DNA of 64,000 nt from JAVVHH01 sp965276815. GTDB lineage: Bacteria > Pseudomonadota > Alphaproteobacteria > Acetobacterales > Acetobacteraceae. Every line of letters starts with the position of its first letter. Position 1 is the stretch's first letter. The notes under the pieces were generated by a model. The model made no database searches. It worked only from the letters and a program-made list of their open reading frames with translations, and had not been told where the DNA came from. Positions 17,896 to 25,812 of this stretch are shown here, in pieces. The stretch covers positions 1-64,000 of the forward strand of contig CBDIBE010000006.1 in assembly GCA_965276815.1 (NCBI GenBank), written 5' to 3'. Position numbers and translations under genes: made by a program.

Positions 17896-18944
17896 TCCGA
17901 GCCCCCCGGCAGAATCAGGGAAACCCTAGGTTGAGGGACGGCAGGTGGGCCAAAATCCGTCAGCACTCTGGGCCAACATTCGGTAGCAAAGCCATCTCCA
18001 TCGTGTGCGGCAGAGGCGGCACGATCTACACTGAGGCCGAAACTTACTCCGGGGCGCTTTCTATCGCCCGCCATCTTGGGCTTAGGTTGGTGGGCCTGGC
18101 GATAGACGAAGAGGGTATGTGTCCGGACGCGCTGGATCAGGCGCTCGCGGAAAGCGACGCCGCGCCGAAGGCGGTGTTCGTGACGCCCACCGCGCAGAAC
18201 CCGACGACCAGTACCATGGGACTGCGGCGGCGAGAGGACATTGTGCGGGTGTGCCGGGATCGGGATGCATGGATTGTTGAGGATGATGTCTATACGCTCG
18301 AGGCTTTGGCGCACCTGCCGCAGCTCGCCGCCTTGGCACCAGAGCGAACACTGTACGCCAACAGCCTGTCGAAGACCCTTAATCCAGCCCTTAGAATCGG
18401 CGGCCTGGTGGTGCCACCCCGCTTGCAGGAGAGCGCCGAGACCGTCCTGCAAGCGACGTGCCTAATGGTCTCGCCTCTGAGCTGCGCCGTGATGGAACAA
18501 TGGATCCTGGACGGCACGGCGGATACGATCGGCCGCGCCATCCAAGAGGAAGGCCGGCGGCGGCAGGAGCTTGCTCGCACAATCCTAGGGCCGGTGATGC
18601 GATGGCCCAAACAGGCTGGATACCATGTATGGCTGCCCATGCCGCGTCGCTTGGCCGAGCAAATCGACGATGCCGCCCAGGTCCTCGGCATTAAGGTTAC
18701 ACCACCTGCCTCGACAGCGGCCTGTCCACAAGCGGAGGAGAGTGGTATCCGCCTCTGTTTGGGTACGCCGGCGATTTCGGACCTTACAGCCGCTCTCGTC
18801 CGAATTTCCGGACTGCTTTGCAACTTGGAAGCCGGTTATTCCGGCTAAATGTCTTCATTCAAATTGACAAATGGTAATTGCGGGTCACTGCCAGTGTGGC
18901 GACAATGTGATTAGTTGGCGTAACGCATACATAGCTGAGCATGG

Positions 18945-19748
18945 TCATACCAACCGGCCTACAGCCTTAAAGAAGGTGTAGCAGAACACGCCATCAGGCT
19001 CGGCGGTTCGGTATAGCGCGCGGGTGCCAATGTCAAAGGCATCCGGCGTGGTGATGCCCGCAGCAAGCGTGCGCTCGCGGACGCCCTCGACCATCGCCGT
19101 GAAGGTGCGCCGGATGAAGCCCTCCACAAGATCAGGCTTGCTCGCTTCCACATAGACGATGAGCGGCGACATCCGAATGAGCTCGTACCCGGCCTCAGAC
19201 AGCAGCTAATAGAGCCGACGCCCGATCATAGCATCGCCACCTGCCCGGCGCTGCAGCTCCACCTGGCACACAACGGCTGCACGGGCCGCCTCGCTGTCGG
19301 GATGGAAGCAAATCGAACCGTGGTCGCCCTCGATCACGGTAATCGTGCCGCCCCGCCGGAGCAGGGGACGCAGGCCCGCAAGCGTGGCGGCGGGATCATG
19401 CAGGTGTTCCAGGACGAGGCAGAGGAAGATGTGATCGAAGAAGGCTGGCGCAAATGGAAGCGCAAGAAGGTCCGCCTGCCGGAACTCGACGTTACCAAAG
19501 CCCACGGCCGAAACCCGTGCCTTCGCCTCGGCCAGCGATGCAGCCGAAACGTCGACGGCGACGATGCGTGCGCCCTTGCTGCGGTGGGCGATTGCCACCG
19601 TTTGCGCTCCCGTGCCGCAGCCGGCTTCCAGCACAGTGCTCTCGTCCAGGAAGCATGTGTCCGCGTGCAGCAGCTCCTCCAGGGTGCGCGCCTGGTCTTC
19701 CAACCGCGTCGCCTCCCGTCCGTCGTAGCCATGAACGTAGCCAACCAT
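18945..19748 (-). pseudogene. Class-I SAM-dependent methyltransferase with an in-frame amber codon
   Basis: The minus strand from 19748 encodes a methyltransferase: SAM motif I VLEAGCGTGAQTVAIAH, motif II VAVDVSAASLAEAKA, motif III RQADLLALPF and post-motif FLCLVLEHLHDPAATL. After RRLY a TAG at 19206-19208 stops translation, but the same frame continues with family-typical LLSEAGYELIRMSPLIVYVE to the TGA at 18945, about 267 residues in full. One nonsense change therefore separates it from an intact gene. A truncated 180-residue product could still be made. Substrate unknown. Confidence 0.8.
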
Positions 19749-19828
19749 GCGCCTGCCGCCTTCTCCTGGTTCAGGCCATTCCTTCCACGTGGGGCGCAGG
19801 TGTCTTGAACAGGATTGCAGCCCCGCGT

Positions 19829-20225
19829 TCAGGCAAGGGCAGCCTGGTAGCGGGCTGGGGTGACGCCGAACTGGCGGCGGAAGGCGCGGGTCATGTGGCT
19901 CTGGTCCGCGAAGCCCGCATCCTGCGCCGCTTCGGCAGGAGTTTAGCCGGCGATGAGGAGCTGCCGGGCCAACCGCACGCGGCGCTGGAGGAGGTAGGCG
20001 TGCGGCGTGACGCCCGTTTCAAGTACGAATCCGCGCAGGAGTTGGAACCGCCTCACCCCGGATAGCGCGGCCAGCTCGGCCATGGTAGCCGGAACCTCCG
20101 GCGCGTCGTCTAGGCGCCGCCGAGCCATCGCCGCCGCAGGAGTCGGGCCAGTGTCCGCAACAGGTCCTCCTCCGGGGCAAGAGGCTCAGGCACCGCGGCG
20201 GTCGCCCGCACAAAAAGGCGGGCAA
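19829..20225 (-). pseudogene. AraC-family regulator remnant
   Basis: Reading leftward, RATAAVPEPLAPEEDLLRTL appears first in one frame. After a frameshift near 20125 the AraC HTH text follows: VPATMAELAALSGVRRFQLL and GVTPHAYLLQRRVRLARQLL. An in-frame TAA (19943-19945) interrupts it, and the same frame then resumes with AEAAQDAGFADQSHMTRAF and RQFGVTPARYQ. The N-terminal sensor part is missing where the ISL3 element begins (20229). The gene is thus broken in three ways and must be dead. Confidence 0.82.
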
Positions 20226-20228
20226 ATA

Positions 20229-21887
20229 GGGCTCTGACTCAATCTCGGTGCACCTCGGTTGCCATCTTATGCGGCACCGACGAGCCGGGCGCACAGCAGG
20301 TCGAGCCCTGCGCGGCCATACATTTGGCGTTTTACCAGCTTGAGCCTGGTGATTTGTCCCTCCGTCTGTCCGTTTGACCATGCCTCAGTGAGCGCAGCCG
20401 TAACCGCAGCCAAGTCGGCCTTGATGCCTTTGCAGAACGAGGCCAGGAGGCCCGTTTCGCTGTCAGCCATCCACGGCACGAGCGCGGCCGTGTCGCGCGT
20501 CCGGATCATGCGATGGAAACGATCCAGTATCGTTCGTGCCGCGGCCAGCGCCGGAACACCGGCCTCGACCCCCGCCACCGTGACCGCCTCCGCCTTCGTC
20601 AACTGCTCACGCCGCATGGTCATCAGGTGGCTCAGTTTTCGCGCTGGTGGCGGCTCACCGGGTCGTCCCGGGCCGGCTTTCTCGCTGCGCCGGCGCCGTG
20701 TCGCCCACTCGGTCACCACCCGCAGGCCGCCCTTGAAGCCGTCAGCCCGCAGACGACGCCAGAGTTTGGTGCCATTGCGGCAACCTGCATCCCACTCGGC
20801 GTGGAGCTTGACGAGATGATCGTCGATTGTGCTCGAGCGGCAGCGGAATACATCGCCGTCCTCGCCGCGCATCACGCTGCGGACCAGCTTTCGGCTGCGG
20901 CCGGTTCGACGGGTGATCTCTTTGATCGGCATACCTGTCTTCGCCAGATCCCTGACAATCTTGTTGTTCTGCTGCCGCCTTAGGAAGCCGTCATGTTGAA
21001 TGCGCTCAGCGGAGGTCAGCAGCGCTGGGTCGATCTCGCTCGATGCAAGCGCCTGACGGATCGACGGCATCGATCGCCGGACCGCATCGAGGAACGCTGC
21101 ACTGGCGTTCTCCATCAGGTGCCGGCGATCAGCGACCTGCACGGCTTGTGGTGCTCCTTGCGTCGCGGCTTGCCCGTAACTGCCACCGCGGTCACGGGAA
21201 ACGACCGTAATTTCCGGGTGGTCGGCCAGCCATGCCGCGACGGTTGCAGCCTCTCGGTCGGGCAGCAGGTCGACGACCCTGCGCCGTTCCGGATCGCAAA
21301 CGATGGTGCCGTAACGTTGACCCCGCTTCCAGGCGAAGTCGTCGATGCCGACAATACAGATCGGTGCGGTCGCGGACCGCATCGACCGCCGCCGCACCAC
21401 TCGCAACAGCGTGTCTCGGCTGACCGGCAACATTAATCGGCGAGCCAAATTGGCGGCGGGGCGGCCACCGAGGGCGATCCCGATGTGGTGGACGATCGCC
21501 TCAAGCCGTGACGTTCGCCTCGCCGCCTTGGGGGCGATATCGCCATTCAGCGCCTCGCCGAAGATCTTCCGAGCGCACCCGGCATTGCCACAACGGAAGC
21601 GACCGACTTGCACCTGCAGACGAACAAGACGTCCCTGCGAGGGGAGGTCCAGCAGCCGTCGATCATAGCGGCTATGGATCTGTGACGACCTTTCTCCGCA
21701 TGCCGGGCAGGCGCCATCGAGAGCAGTCGGGTGGGCAATGATAAGGAGATGGTCCGCTTCGCACGTCACCCTGTCGATGACCAAACCCGCAGGCGAAACC
21801 GCCTGGAGTGACGCTCGTCCCATAGCAACCGCCCCCAATCGTGGACGTCCAAACTACCCGATCTGCACCGAGATTGAGTCAGAGCCC
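20229..21887. mobile_element. ISL3-family insertion sequence
   Basis: The element is 1,659 bp, bounded by perfect 24-bp inverted repeats at 20229-20252 (GGGCTCTGACTCAATCTC...) and 21864-21887. It encodes one intact transposase. The 8-bp target duplication expected of ISL3 is not visible (left flank GGCAAATA, right flank TTTTTGGA), so the insertion was probably followed by a deletion or recombination on one side. The IS3 element begins only 16 bp further right. Confidence 0.9.
20267..21838 (-). CDS. ISL3-family transposase
   Basis: Transposase of 523 residues. An N-terminal zinc-ribbon-like part (CPACGERSSQIHSRYDRRLL, then RCGNAGCARKIF) is followed by an HTH and the DDE_Tnp_ISL3 domain: GIDDFAWKRGQRYGTIVCD, VVSRDRGGSYGQAA, and the C-terminal ALTEAWSNGQTEGQITRLK with its Glu. 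The frame is intact. An internal start at MGRASLQAV five codons in is possible. Confidence 0.95.
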   Translation of the reverse strand: MGAVAMGRASLQAVSPAGLVIDRVTCEADHLLIIAHPTALDGACPACGERSSQIHSRYDRRLLDLPSQGRLVRLQVQVGRFRCGNAGCARKIFGEALNGDIAPKAARRTSRLEAIVHHIGIALGGRPAANLARRLMLPVSRDTLLRVVRRRSMRSATAPICIVGIDDFAWKRGQRYGTIVCDPERRRVVDLLPDREAATVAAWLADHPEITVVSRDRGGSYGQAATQGAPQAVQVADRRHLMENASAAFLDAVRRSMPSIRQALASSEIDPALLTSAERIQHDGFLRRQQNNKIVRDLAKTGMPIKEITRRTGRSRKLVRSVMRGEDGDVFRCRSSTIDDHLVKLHAEWDAGCRNGTKLWRRLRADGFKGGLRVVTEWATRRRRSEKAGPGRPGEPPPARKLSHLMTMRREQLTKAEAVTVAGVEAGVPALAAARTILDRFHRMIRTRDTAALVPWMADSETGLLASFCKGIKADLAAVTAALTEAWSNGQTEGQITRLKLVKRQMYGRAGLDLLCARLVGAA

Positions 21888-21931
21888 TTTTTGGACGCCG
21901 ATATGGAGTGCGCCCCTGCGGGTGGACAGAT

Positions 21932-22729
21932 TCAGGCTGCAGTTTTGACCGTCTGCTGGGCGTGTTGATCCTCGAACTGCAGGGGGCTGAGATAGCCGAG
22001 AGCAGAATGTAGGCGGCTGCGGTTGTAGACGTCGTCGATAAATCTCGGAAGGTCCGCGGTGACATCCTCGAACGTCTCATAGGCGGCCAGGTAGACGGCC
22101 TCGACCTTGAGCGTCTTCATGAAGCTCTCCGCCTTGGCGTTATCATACGGGTTGCCACGGCGACTCATCGAGCCGATCAGGCCATGGGTGGCCAGTAGCT
22201 CGCGATAGACTTCCGAGGCATATTGCGAGCCGCGATCGGAATGGTGAATGCAGCCTCGAGGCGGCACTCGGGTCCGGATGGCCGCCTTGAGCGCAGCAAC
22301 GGCAATGCGAGCGTCCATCGATCGGCTGATGGCGTAGCCGACCACCTTGCGCGACCAGGCGTCCAGGATCGCCGCCAGATAGACGAAACTGCCCGGGATG
22401 GCGACGTAGGTCAGGTCCGCCACCCAAAGCTGGTTGGCGCGTTCGGCGACCAGACCCTTGGCCAGGTTGGGGTAGATCGGGCCGGCATGGTCGCTGTCGG
22501 TCGTGACGATATAGCGACGGCGCCGTTTAGGCTGTAGGCCGTGCTCGCGCATCAGCCGTCGCAGCTTCTTGCCGTTGACCACGACGCCCTGGTGACGCAG
22601 GGCGGCGCCGACCCGGCGATAGCCGTAGCACTCGAACTCGTCGCAGATCATCTCGATACGGCCGACGAGCGCATCGACGCCGAGGACAGCCGGTGACGTG
22701 TCGTAGAACGTCGATCGTGCGAGGCCCAT
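21932..22729 (-). CDS. IS3-family transposase OrfB
   Basis: Catalytic part of 265 residues with the rve integrase core: WVADLTYVAIPGSFVYLA (first Asp), CIHHSDRGSQYAS (second Asp), and SMSRRGNPYDNAKAESFMKT (Glu). The N-terminal HTH_21 region is YGYRRVGAALRHQGVVVNGK. Its ATG overlaps the orfA stop (TGATG). The active form is probably an OrfAB fusion made by frameshifting near 22730-22760; the precise slip site was not identified. Confidence 0.94.
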   Translation of the reverse strand: MGLARSTFYDTSPAVLGVDALVGRIEMICDEFECYGYRRVGAALRHQGVVVNGKKLRRLMREHGLQPKRRRRYIVTTDSDHAGPIYPNLAKGLVAERANQLWVADLTYVAIPGSFVYLAAILDAWSRKVVGYAISRSMDARIAVAALKAAIRTRVPPRGCIHHSDRGSQYASEVYRELLATHGLIGSMSRRGNPYDNAKAESFMKTLKVEAVYLAAYETFEDVTADLPRFIDDVYNRSRLHSALGYLSPLQFEDQHAQQTVKTAA

Positions 22730-23079
22730 CAGCTCGCACCCTCTTTGGACGGAGATGGCGCCGGGCCGGTGACGATGGAGGTGATCGCGCTTCTCGGCCG
22801 GGGTGCATGCTTCAAAGCCCCCTTTAGCAGTTCGATCTCGAGCGCCTGGCGGCCGACCATCCGCTCCAGAGCCGCGATCTTGGCTTCGTATTCCTGGATC
22901 AGATCGGCCGCTTGCACGTCCTCGTCCAAAGCGCCCGCTTCGAACTTGCCGACCCAGATTCGGATCAACTGACGTGAGACGTCGTGGCGTTGCGACAACG
23001 CGTGCAGAGTTTCCCCCGCCAGGAACTCCTCAGCCACCTGCCGCTTGAATGCCGCACTGTGGGAACGGTGCTTCGTCAT
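22729..23079 (-). CDS. IS3-family transposase OrfA
   Basis: DNA-binding part with a helix-turn-helix (SAAFKRQVAEEFLAGETLHA, LSQRHDVSRQLIRIWV) and a leucine-zipper-like coil (AADLIQEYEAKIAALERMV, RQALEIELLKGAL). ATG 23079 is preferred because family homology begins at MTKHRSHSAAFKRQ and GGAGG lies upstream at good distance. The stop overlaps the orfB start. Confidence 0.92.
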   Translation of the reverse strand: MTKHRSHSAAFKRQVAEEFLAGETLHALSQRHDVSRQLIRIWVGKFEAGALDEDVQAADLIQEYEAKIAALERMVGRQALEIELLKGALKHAPRPRSAITSIVTGPAPSPSKEGAS

Positions 23080-23160
23080 GGCTTCCATCCTCCGGAAGCC
23101 CAACAACGGGGGTCAATTCAAATCGCCCAATCTGTCCACCCGCAGGGGCGCACTCCAATA

Positions 23161-23638
23161 GGGGGTCCCTTTTGCGTGCCGATTGACACGGCGTTGGCCG
23201 GCATGCTCGCAGTGCCTGCGGTTGCCGAGGGGAAACCAAGCTTTGAGCCAGCCTCACGTGGTGAATTGCCGGACAGTGGACACGTTTTGGCCCGCCTGCG
23301 GTGCGGCGTGGTGCACGTGCCGCGCGACCATACCCATCCAGACGGCCGGACCTTCGCCCTTGCGGTGGTCGTCGTTGAGAGCGCACGGCAGCCCGCCCAA
23401 CCCGATCCCGTCGTCTACATCAGCGGCGGACCCGGGGCACCGCTGACGATCTACGCCGGCTTCCAGGCGCGTCATCCCTATGCCGCCGACCGCGTTCGGC
23501 GGCAGGGTTGGAAGATCGCGTCCCAGGCTGCGTCGCCCATGTGCGTCAAGCCTGCCAGGACTGGGCGAGCATCAAGGCGGCGTTCCGCTTCCTTTCCAAC
23601 GAGGCGGTGAGCGAAGCGGAGATCCTGACAGTCCCCTG
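23161..23638 (+). pseudogene. Truncated alpha/beta-hydrolase (TAP/prolyl-aminopeptidase-like)
   Basis: The N-terminal text LRCGVVHVPRDHTHPDGRTF and DPVVYISGGPGAPLTIYAGF is typical of exported TAP-like hydrolases. After HPYAADRV the frame is lost, and about 40 bp later another frame reads RQACQDWASIKAAFRFLSNE and ends at 23638. The middle of the protein, including the GxSxG elbow, is deleted. The IS3 element sits just upstream, but since it left a clean duplication the deletion was a separate event. Confidence 0.65.
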
Positions 23639-23996
23639 AACAAGGACTACAGCAACGCTGCTCGGCCCTCGGTGACGGACGCAATCAAGAGTGTAATGGC
23701 GTAGACATAGTGCCCACCTTCGTCCTGCACGGCCCGCCTGACATCGTAGTGCTCTCGCCAGCCACGGGGTAGGTCCGGCGGCACTGGCGCACTGCGGCAA
23801 GCTATGTCGCACCCGGCGGGGCGGGTGGGATTCGAACTACAACCGCGCGAGAGCACGCCGGTCCACGGCCGGCTCCCGTGAGGTAGCCGCAGCGTCGAAC
23901 GCTTCTCTTTATACGCTAAGACCCGACACCCCTATGAACGTACTTCCTTTGGCCAGCCCCTTTCGACATCGTTCGACGACGATCGGAGTGTATCCA
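23639..23996. other. Stretch without a recognisable gene
   Basis: About 350 bp with no family I recognise. A minus-strand frame (23647-23856) reads GWREHYDVRRAVQDEGGHYV but matches nothing known to me. At 23818-23835 the minus strand carries a tRNA T-loop-like GTTCGAATCCCACC, without a matching acceptor or D-arm. The end of the stretch holds the GGAG site of the AlpA-like gene. Confidence 0.4.
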
Positions 23997-24293
23997 ATGG
24001 AAAACAGAACGCAGAGTGACCTGCCGAGAACGATACGACGGGACGAACTCAGGTCTATCGTTCCGCTTGCCGACAGCACCATTTACGAGATGGAACAGCG
24101 CGAGGAGTTTCCCCGCCGTTTCGCCTTATCTCCGCGGTGCGTCGTCTGGGACCTTGCGGAAGTCGAAGCATGGCTGGCGTCTCGCAGGTCAAAGCCTATC
24201 GAGCGCGCGCAACATCCCGATGTCCAGCAACGCCGCACGCGTCCGGTCAAAGCGCCGGGTCTGGCTCAAAAATCGGCATCGACGGCGAAATGA
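23997..24293 (+). CDS. AlpA-family phage/ICE regulator (excisionase-like)
   Basis: Protein of 98 residues from ATG 23997. The MerR/AlpA-type winged HTH is clear: TIRRDELRSIVPLADSTIYE, MEQREEFPRRFALSPRCVVW, DLAEVEAWLASR. AlpA-like proteins activate or assist excision of P4-type elements and often sit beside the integrase, as here: the gene is convergent with int and overlaps it by 47 bp. The 22 codons upstream in the same frame lack a good start and were excluded. Confidence 0.88.
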   Translation: MENRTQSDLPRTIRRDELRSIVPLADSTIYEMEQREEFPRRFALSPRCVVWDLAEVEAWLASRRSKPIERAQHPDVQQRRTRPVKAPGLAQKSASTAK

Positions 24294-25503
24294 GGGTGGG
24301 CACAAACTTTTTCCCCACCACCCATGCGTCGATGACGTCTGACCATTCCTGCATCATGTGCCGGCGCTGCATTTCGTATTCGGCTTTGTTGTAGACGCCG
24401 CGAGAAGAACGTCCGTCCTCATGCGCCAAACACTTCTCGATCCAGTCACTGTTAAAACCGAGTTCGTTGAGAAGCGTCGAACTCGTCCGGCGTAGGTCAT
24501 GCACTGTGAAAGGCTCAAGCGGGAGGCCTTCCTGCTTTGCACGCTCAACGACCGAGTAGGTGATCCGGTTAAACGTCGCGCGCGACATAGGCGCGTCCGC
24601 ATCGTAGCGGGATGGTAAGAGATACCGCGAGTTGCCCGCGCAGGTCTTCAGAGCGATCATGATGTCGAGGGCCTGACGAGAGAGATACACGTTGTGGGCC
24701 TTCGAGCGCTTCATCCGCTCCTTTGGGATTGTCCAGACCGCATTTTCGAAATCAACCTCATCCCAGACAGCATCCTGCAACTCGCTCTTGCGCACCATCG
24801 TCAGCAGGTAGAGCCGCATGCCGAGCCGAATGGTCGGCAATGTCGCAACGTGTTCGAGTTGCTTCAGCATCACTCTGATTTCGGAGGGCGAAAGCGAGCG
24901 ATCCTTGGGAGTGAACGTCGCGATCGAAGCGGGACCGACTTGTTCGGCCGGGTTAGCAACCTTCTCGCCATGCAGTATCGCGAACCCATAGATCTGCTTG
25001 AGGATATCGCGCACGTGAATTGCGGTAGCGGGCGCGCCGCGGGCGACAATTGCCGCGCAATGCGCTCGCAGATCATCTGGGGTGATCTCGGTGAGAAGGC
25101 GGCCACGCCACGTCGGAAGCAACTCACGCTCGAAGATCGACCGTCGCATCGCACGAGTGCTGTCGGCCATCGCAGCGGCCGTTAGCCACTTCTCACCGAA
25201 TTCTCCGAAGCTCTTCGCCTCCTTGAGGCGGCGCTTCTCTCGCTGCTTTTCGATCGCCGGTGATACGCCATCCGCGATCGCCCGGCGGGCATCGATGCAT
25301 TTCTCCCGCGCTCGGGCGAGCGACAGGCCGGCTGGGCCGTATTTGCCGAGATACACGGTCTCCCGGCGTCCGTTCAGCCGGTAGTCCAAGCGGAACGACA
25401 CCGCACCCTTTGGTGTCACATGGACATACATCCCGTCGCGATCGGTGATTTTGTAGACCTTTTGCTTGGGTCTGAGCGCCTTGAGGGCGACATCGGTGAG
25501 CAT
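24247..25503 (-). CDS. int: P4-type tyrosine integrase
   Basis: Site-specific recombinase of 418 residues. The N-terminal DUF4102 arm-binding domain (LTDVALKALRPKQKVYKITD, YVHVTPKGAVSFRLDYR) is followed by a SAM-like core-binding domain and the catalytic domain. Active-site residues are Arg238 (MVRKSEL), His335-x-x-Arg338 (HDLRRTSSTL), His361 (LAHEDG) and nucleophile Tyr371 (GVYNKAEY). It begins 292 bp from the guaA stop and reads into the element, as expected of an integrase next to its attachment site. Repeats in its upstream region are probable arm sites. Confidence 0.95.
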   Translation of the reverse strand: MLTDVALKALRPKQKVYKITDRDGMYVHVTPKGAVSFRLDYRLNGRRETVYLGKYGPAGLSLARAREKCIDARRAIADGVSPAIEKQREKRRLKEAKSFGEFGEKWLTAAAMADSTRAMRRSIFERELLPTWRGRLLTEITPDDLRAHCAAIVARGAPATAIHVRDILKQIYGFAILHGEKVANPAEQVGPASIATFTPKDRSLSPSEIRVMLKQLEHVATLPTIRLGMRLYLLTMVRKSELQDAVWDEVDFENAVWTIPKERMKRSKAHNVYLSRQALDIMIALKTCAGNSRYLLPSRYDADAPMSRATFNRITYSVVERAKQEGLPLEPFTVHDLRRTSSTLLNELGFNSDWIEKCLAHEDGRSSRGVYNKAEYEMQRRHMMQEWSDVIDAWVVGKKFVPTLISPSMPIFEPDPAL

Positions 25504-25521
25504 CCCATACCTCCTCGAAAA

Positions 25522-25667
25522 ACTACCGTCGGGCGTTTTCGAAGGGTTTCGGCCTGGAAAACGCCATTGTTTTCAGGAGCATCGACGGTAAAAACTACCG
25601 TCACCGCCTCCCATGACTCTGACGGTAGTTTCAAAAATTGGGATGAGCAATAGGGCTGACTACCGTC
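25522..25667. repeat. Cluster of ACTACCGTC repeats between int and guaA
   Basis: ACTACCGTC occurs at 25522-25530, 25594-25602 and 25659-25667 on the plus strand. Inverted copies are GACGGTAGT at 25621-25629 and a shorter GACGGTA at 25584-25590. The pair at 25584-25602 forms a palindrome (GACGGTA AAAAC TACCGTC). Position next to the integrase start and attachment site suggests arm-type integrase or excisionase sites, or an int operator. Confidence 0.75.
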
Positions 25668-25794
25668 AAGCGGCCCGTCAAACCGGATTTCTGCCCCTCG
25701 ATAGGCGCCGATAGTAACTAGCAGTATTATCGTCCATAATCAATGGCTTGTGGCGTACTCTGGCGTAGACCCGGATACGTCCGGTGGACAAAAA

Positions 25795-25812
25795 TCATTC
25801 CCACTCGATCGT
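25795..25812. other. Presumed attachment site (attR) at guaA 3' end
   Basis: The last codons of guaA (read on the minus strand as ACGATCGAGTGGGAATGA) are the usual integration target of guaA-specific islands, and the ICE abuts here. The matching copy at the other end is outside the window, so the exact crossover cannot be drawn. guaA itself keeps a complete reading frame. Confidence 0.6.

Larger units (their letters stand above)
15468..17994. mobile_element. IS21-family insertion sequence inside mocR
   Basis: The element is 2,527 bp with TG...CA ends: left end TGGCTGTGTCTACGAATTCC, right end the imperfect inverse (ending GGTAGCAAAGCCA). Each end carries two copies of a motif resembling GAATTCTGGCCCAC, the multiple terminal repeats expected of IS21. 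The flanks show a 6-bp direct duplication TCTCCA (15462-15467 and 17995-18000). Both istA and istB are intact, so the insertion looks recent and possibly still active. Confidence 0.93.
14939..18848 (+). pseudogene. MocR-type (GntR HTH plus aminotransferase-like) regulator split by IS21
   Basis: The first part (14939-15467) encodes the GntR winged helix (LPAHRDLAYRLGIGLGTVTKAY) and the start of the class-I aminotransferase-like domain (LLLTSGAQHALSVAFS). The second part (18001-18848) continues with TIYTEAETYSGALSIARHLG, the PLP-lysine region (YANSLSKTLNPALRIGG) and the C-terminus. Deleting the IS and one copy of its 6-bp duplication restores a single frame of about 460 residues. GTG 14939 has AGGAG six bases upstream; GTG 14918 is an alternative but lies inside the palindrome. 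With the gene cut, control of the divergent phzF operon is probably lost. Confidence 0.93.
21904..23157. mobile_element. IS3-family insertion sequence
   Basis: The element is 1,254 bp with inverted repeats of about 29 bp (21904-21932, beginning TGGAGTGCGCCCCTGCGG, and 23129-23157). The flanks carry the 3-bp direct duplication ATA (21901-21903 and 23158-23160). orfA and orfB overlap in different frames, the usual arrangement for programmed -1 frameshifting into OrfAB. It looks complete. Confidence 0.93.
1..25797. mobile_element. Integrative and conjugative element (right-hand part), inserted at guaA 3' end
   Basis: Everything left of the guaA stop codon looks like one end of an ICE. It has a P-type trb conjugation operon at the left edge, accessory metabolic genes, several insertion sequences, an AlpA-like regulator and a P4-type tyrosine integrase that starts 292 bp from the end of guaA and reads into the element. 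The 3' end of guaA is a known integration hotspot for genomic islands. The left end, relaxase, coupling protein and second attachment site are not in this window, so mobility today is unknown. Backbone-type GGGAGAGGG palindromes were not seen here, which fits a foreign origin. The exact right boundary within or next to the guaA 3' end is inferred. Confidence 0.8.

Noticed and set aside
20229..23157. ISL3 and IS3 elements as one composite transposon
   Set aside because: The two belong to different families with different ends and no shared cargo; each has its own inverted repeats, and IS3 has its own target duplication.
22984..23160. Open frame running from IS3 into the hydrolase remnant
   Set aside because: The first part is the antisense of orfA and the IS3 repeat; only the part after 23161 resembles a protein family.
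23818..23835. tRNA T-arm-like sequence (minus strand GTTCGAATCCCACC)
   Set aside because: The neighbouring bases do not form an acceptor stem, D-arm or U-turn anticodon loop, so no tRNA is called. It may be a chance match or a worn tRNA end.
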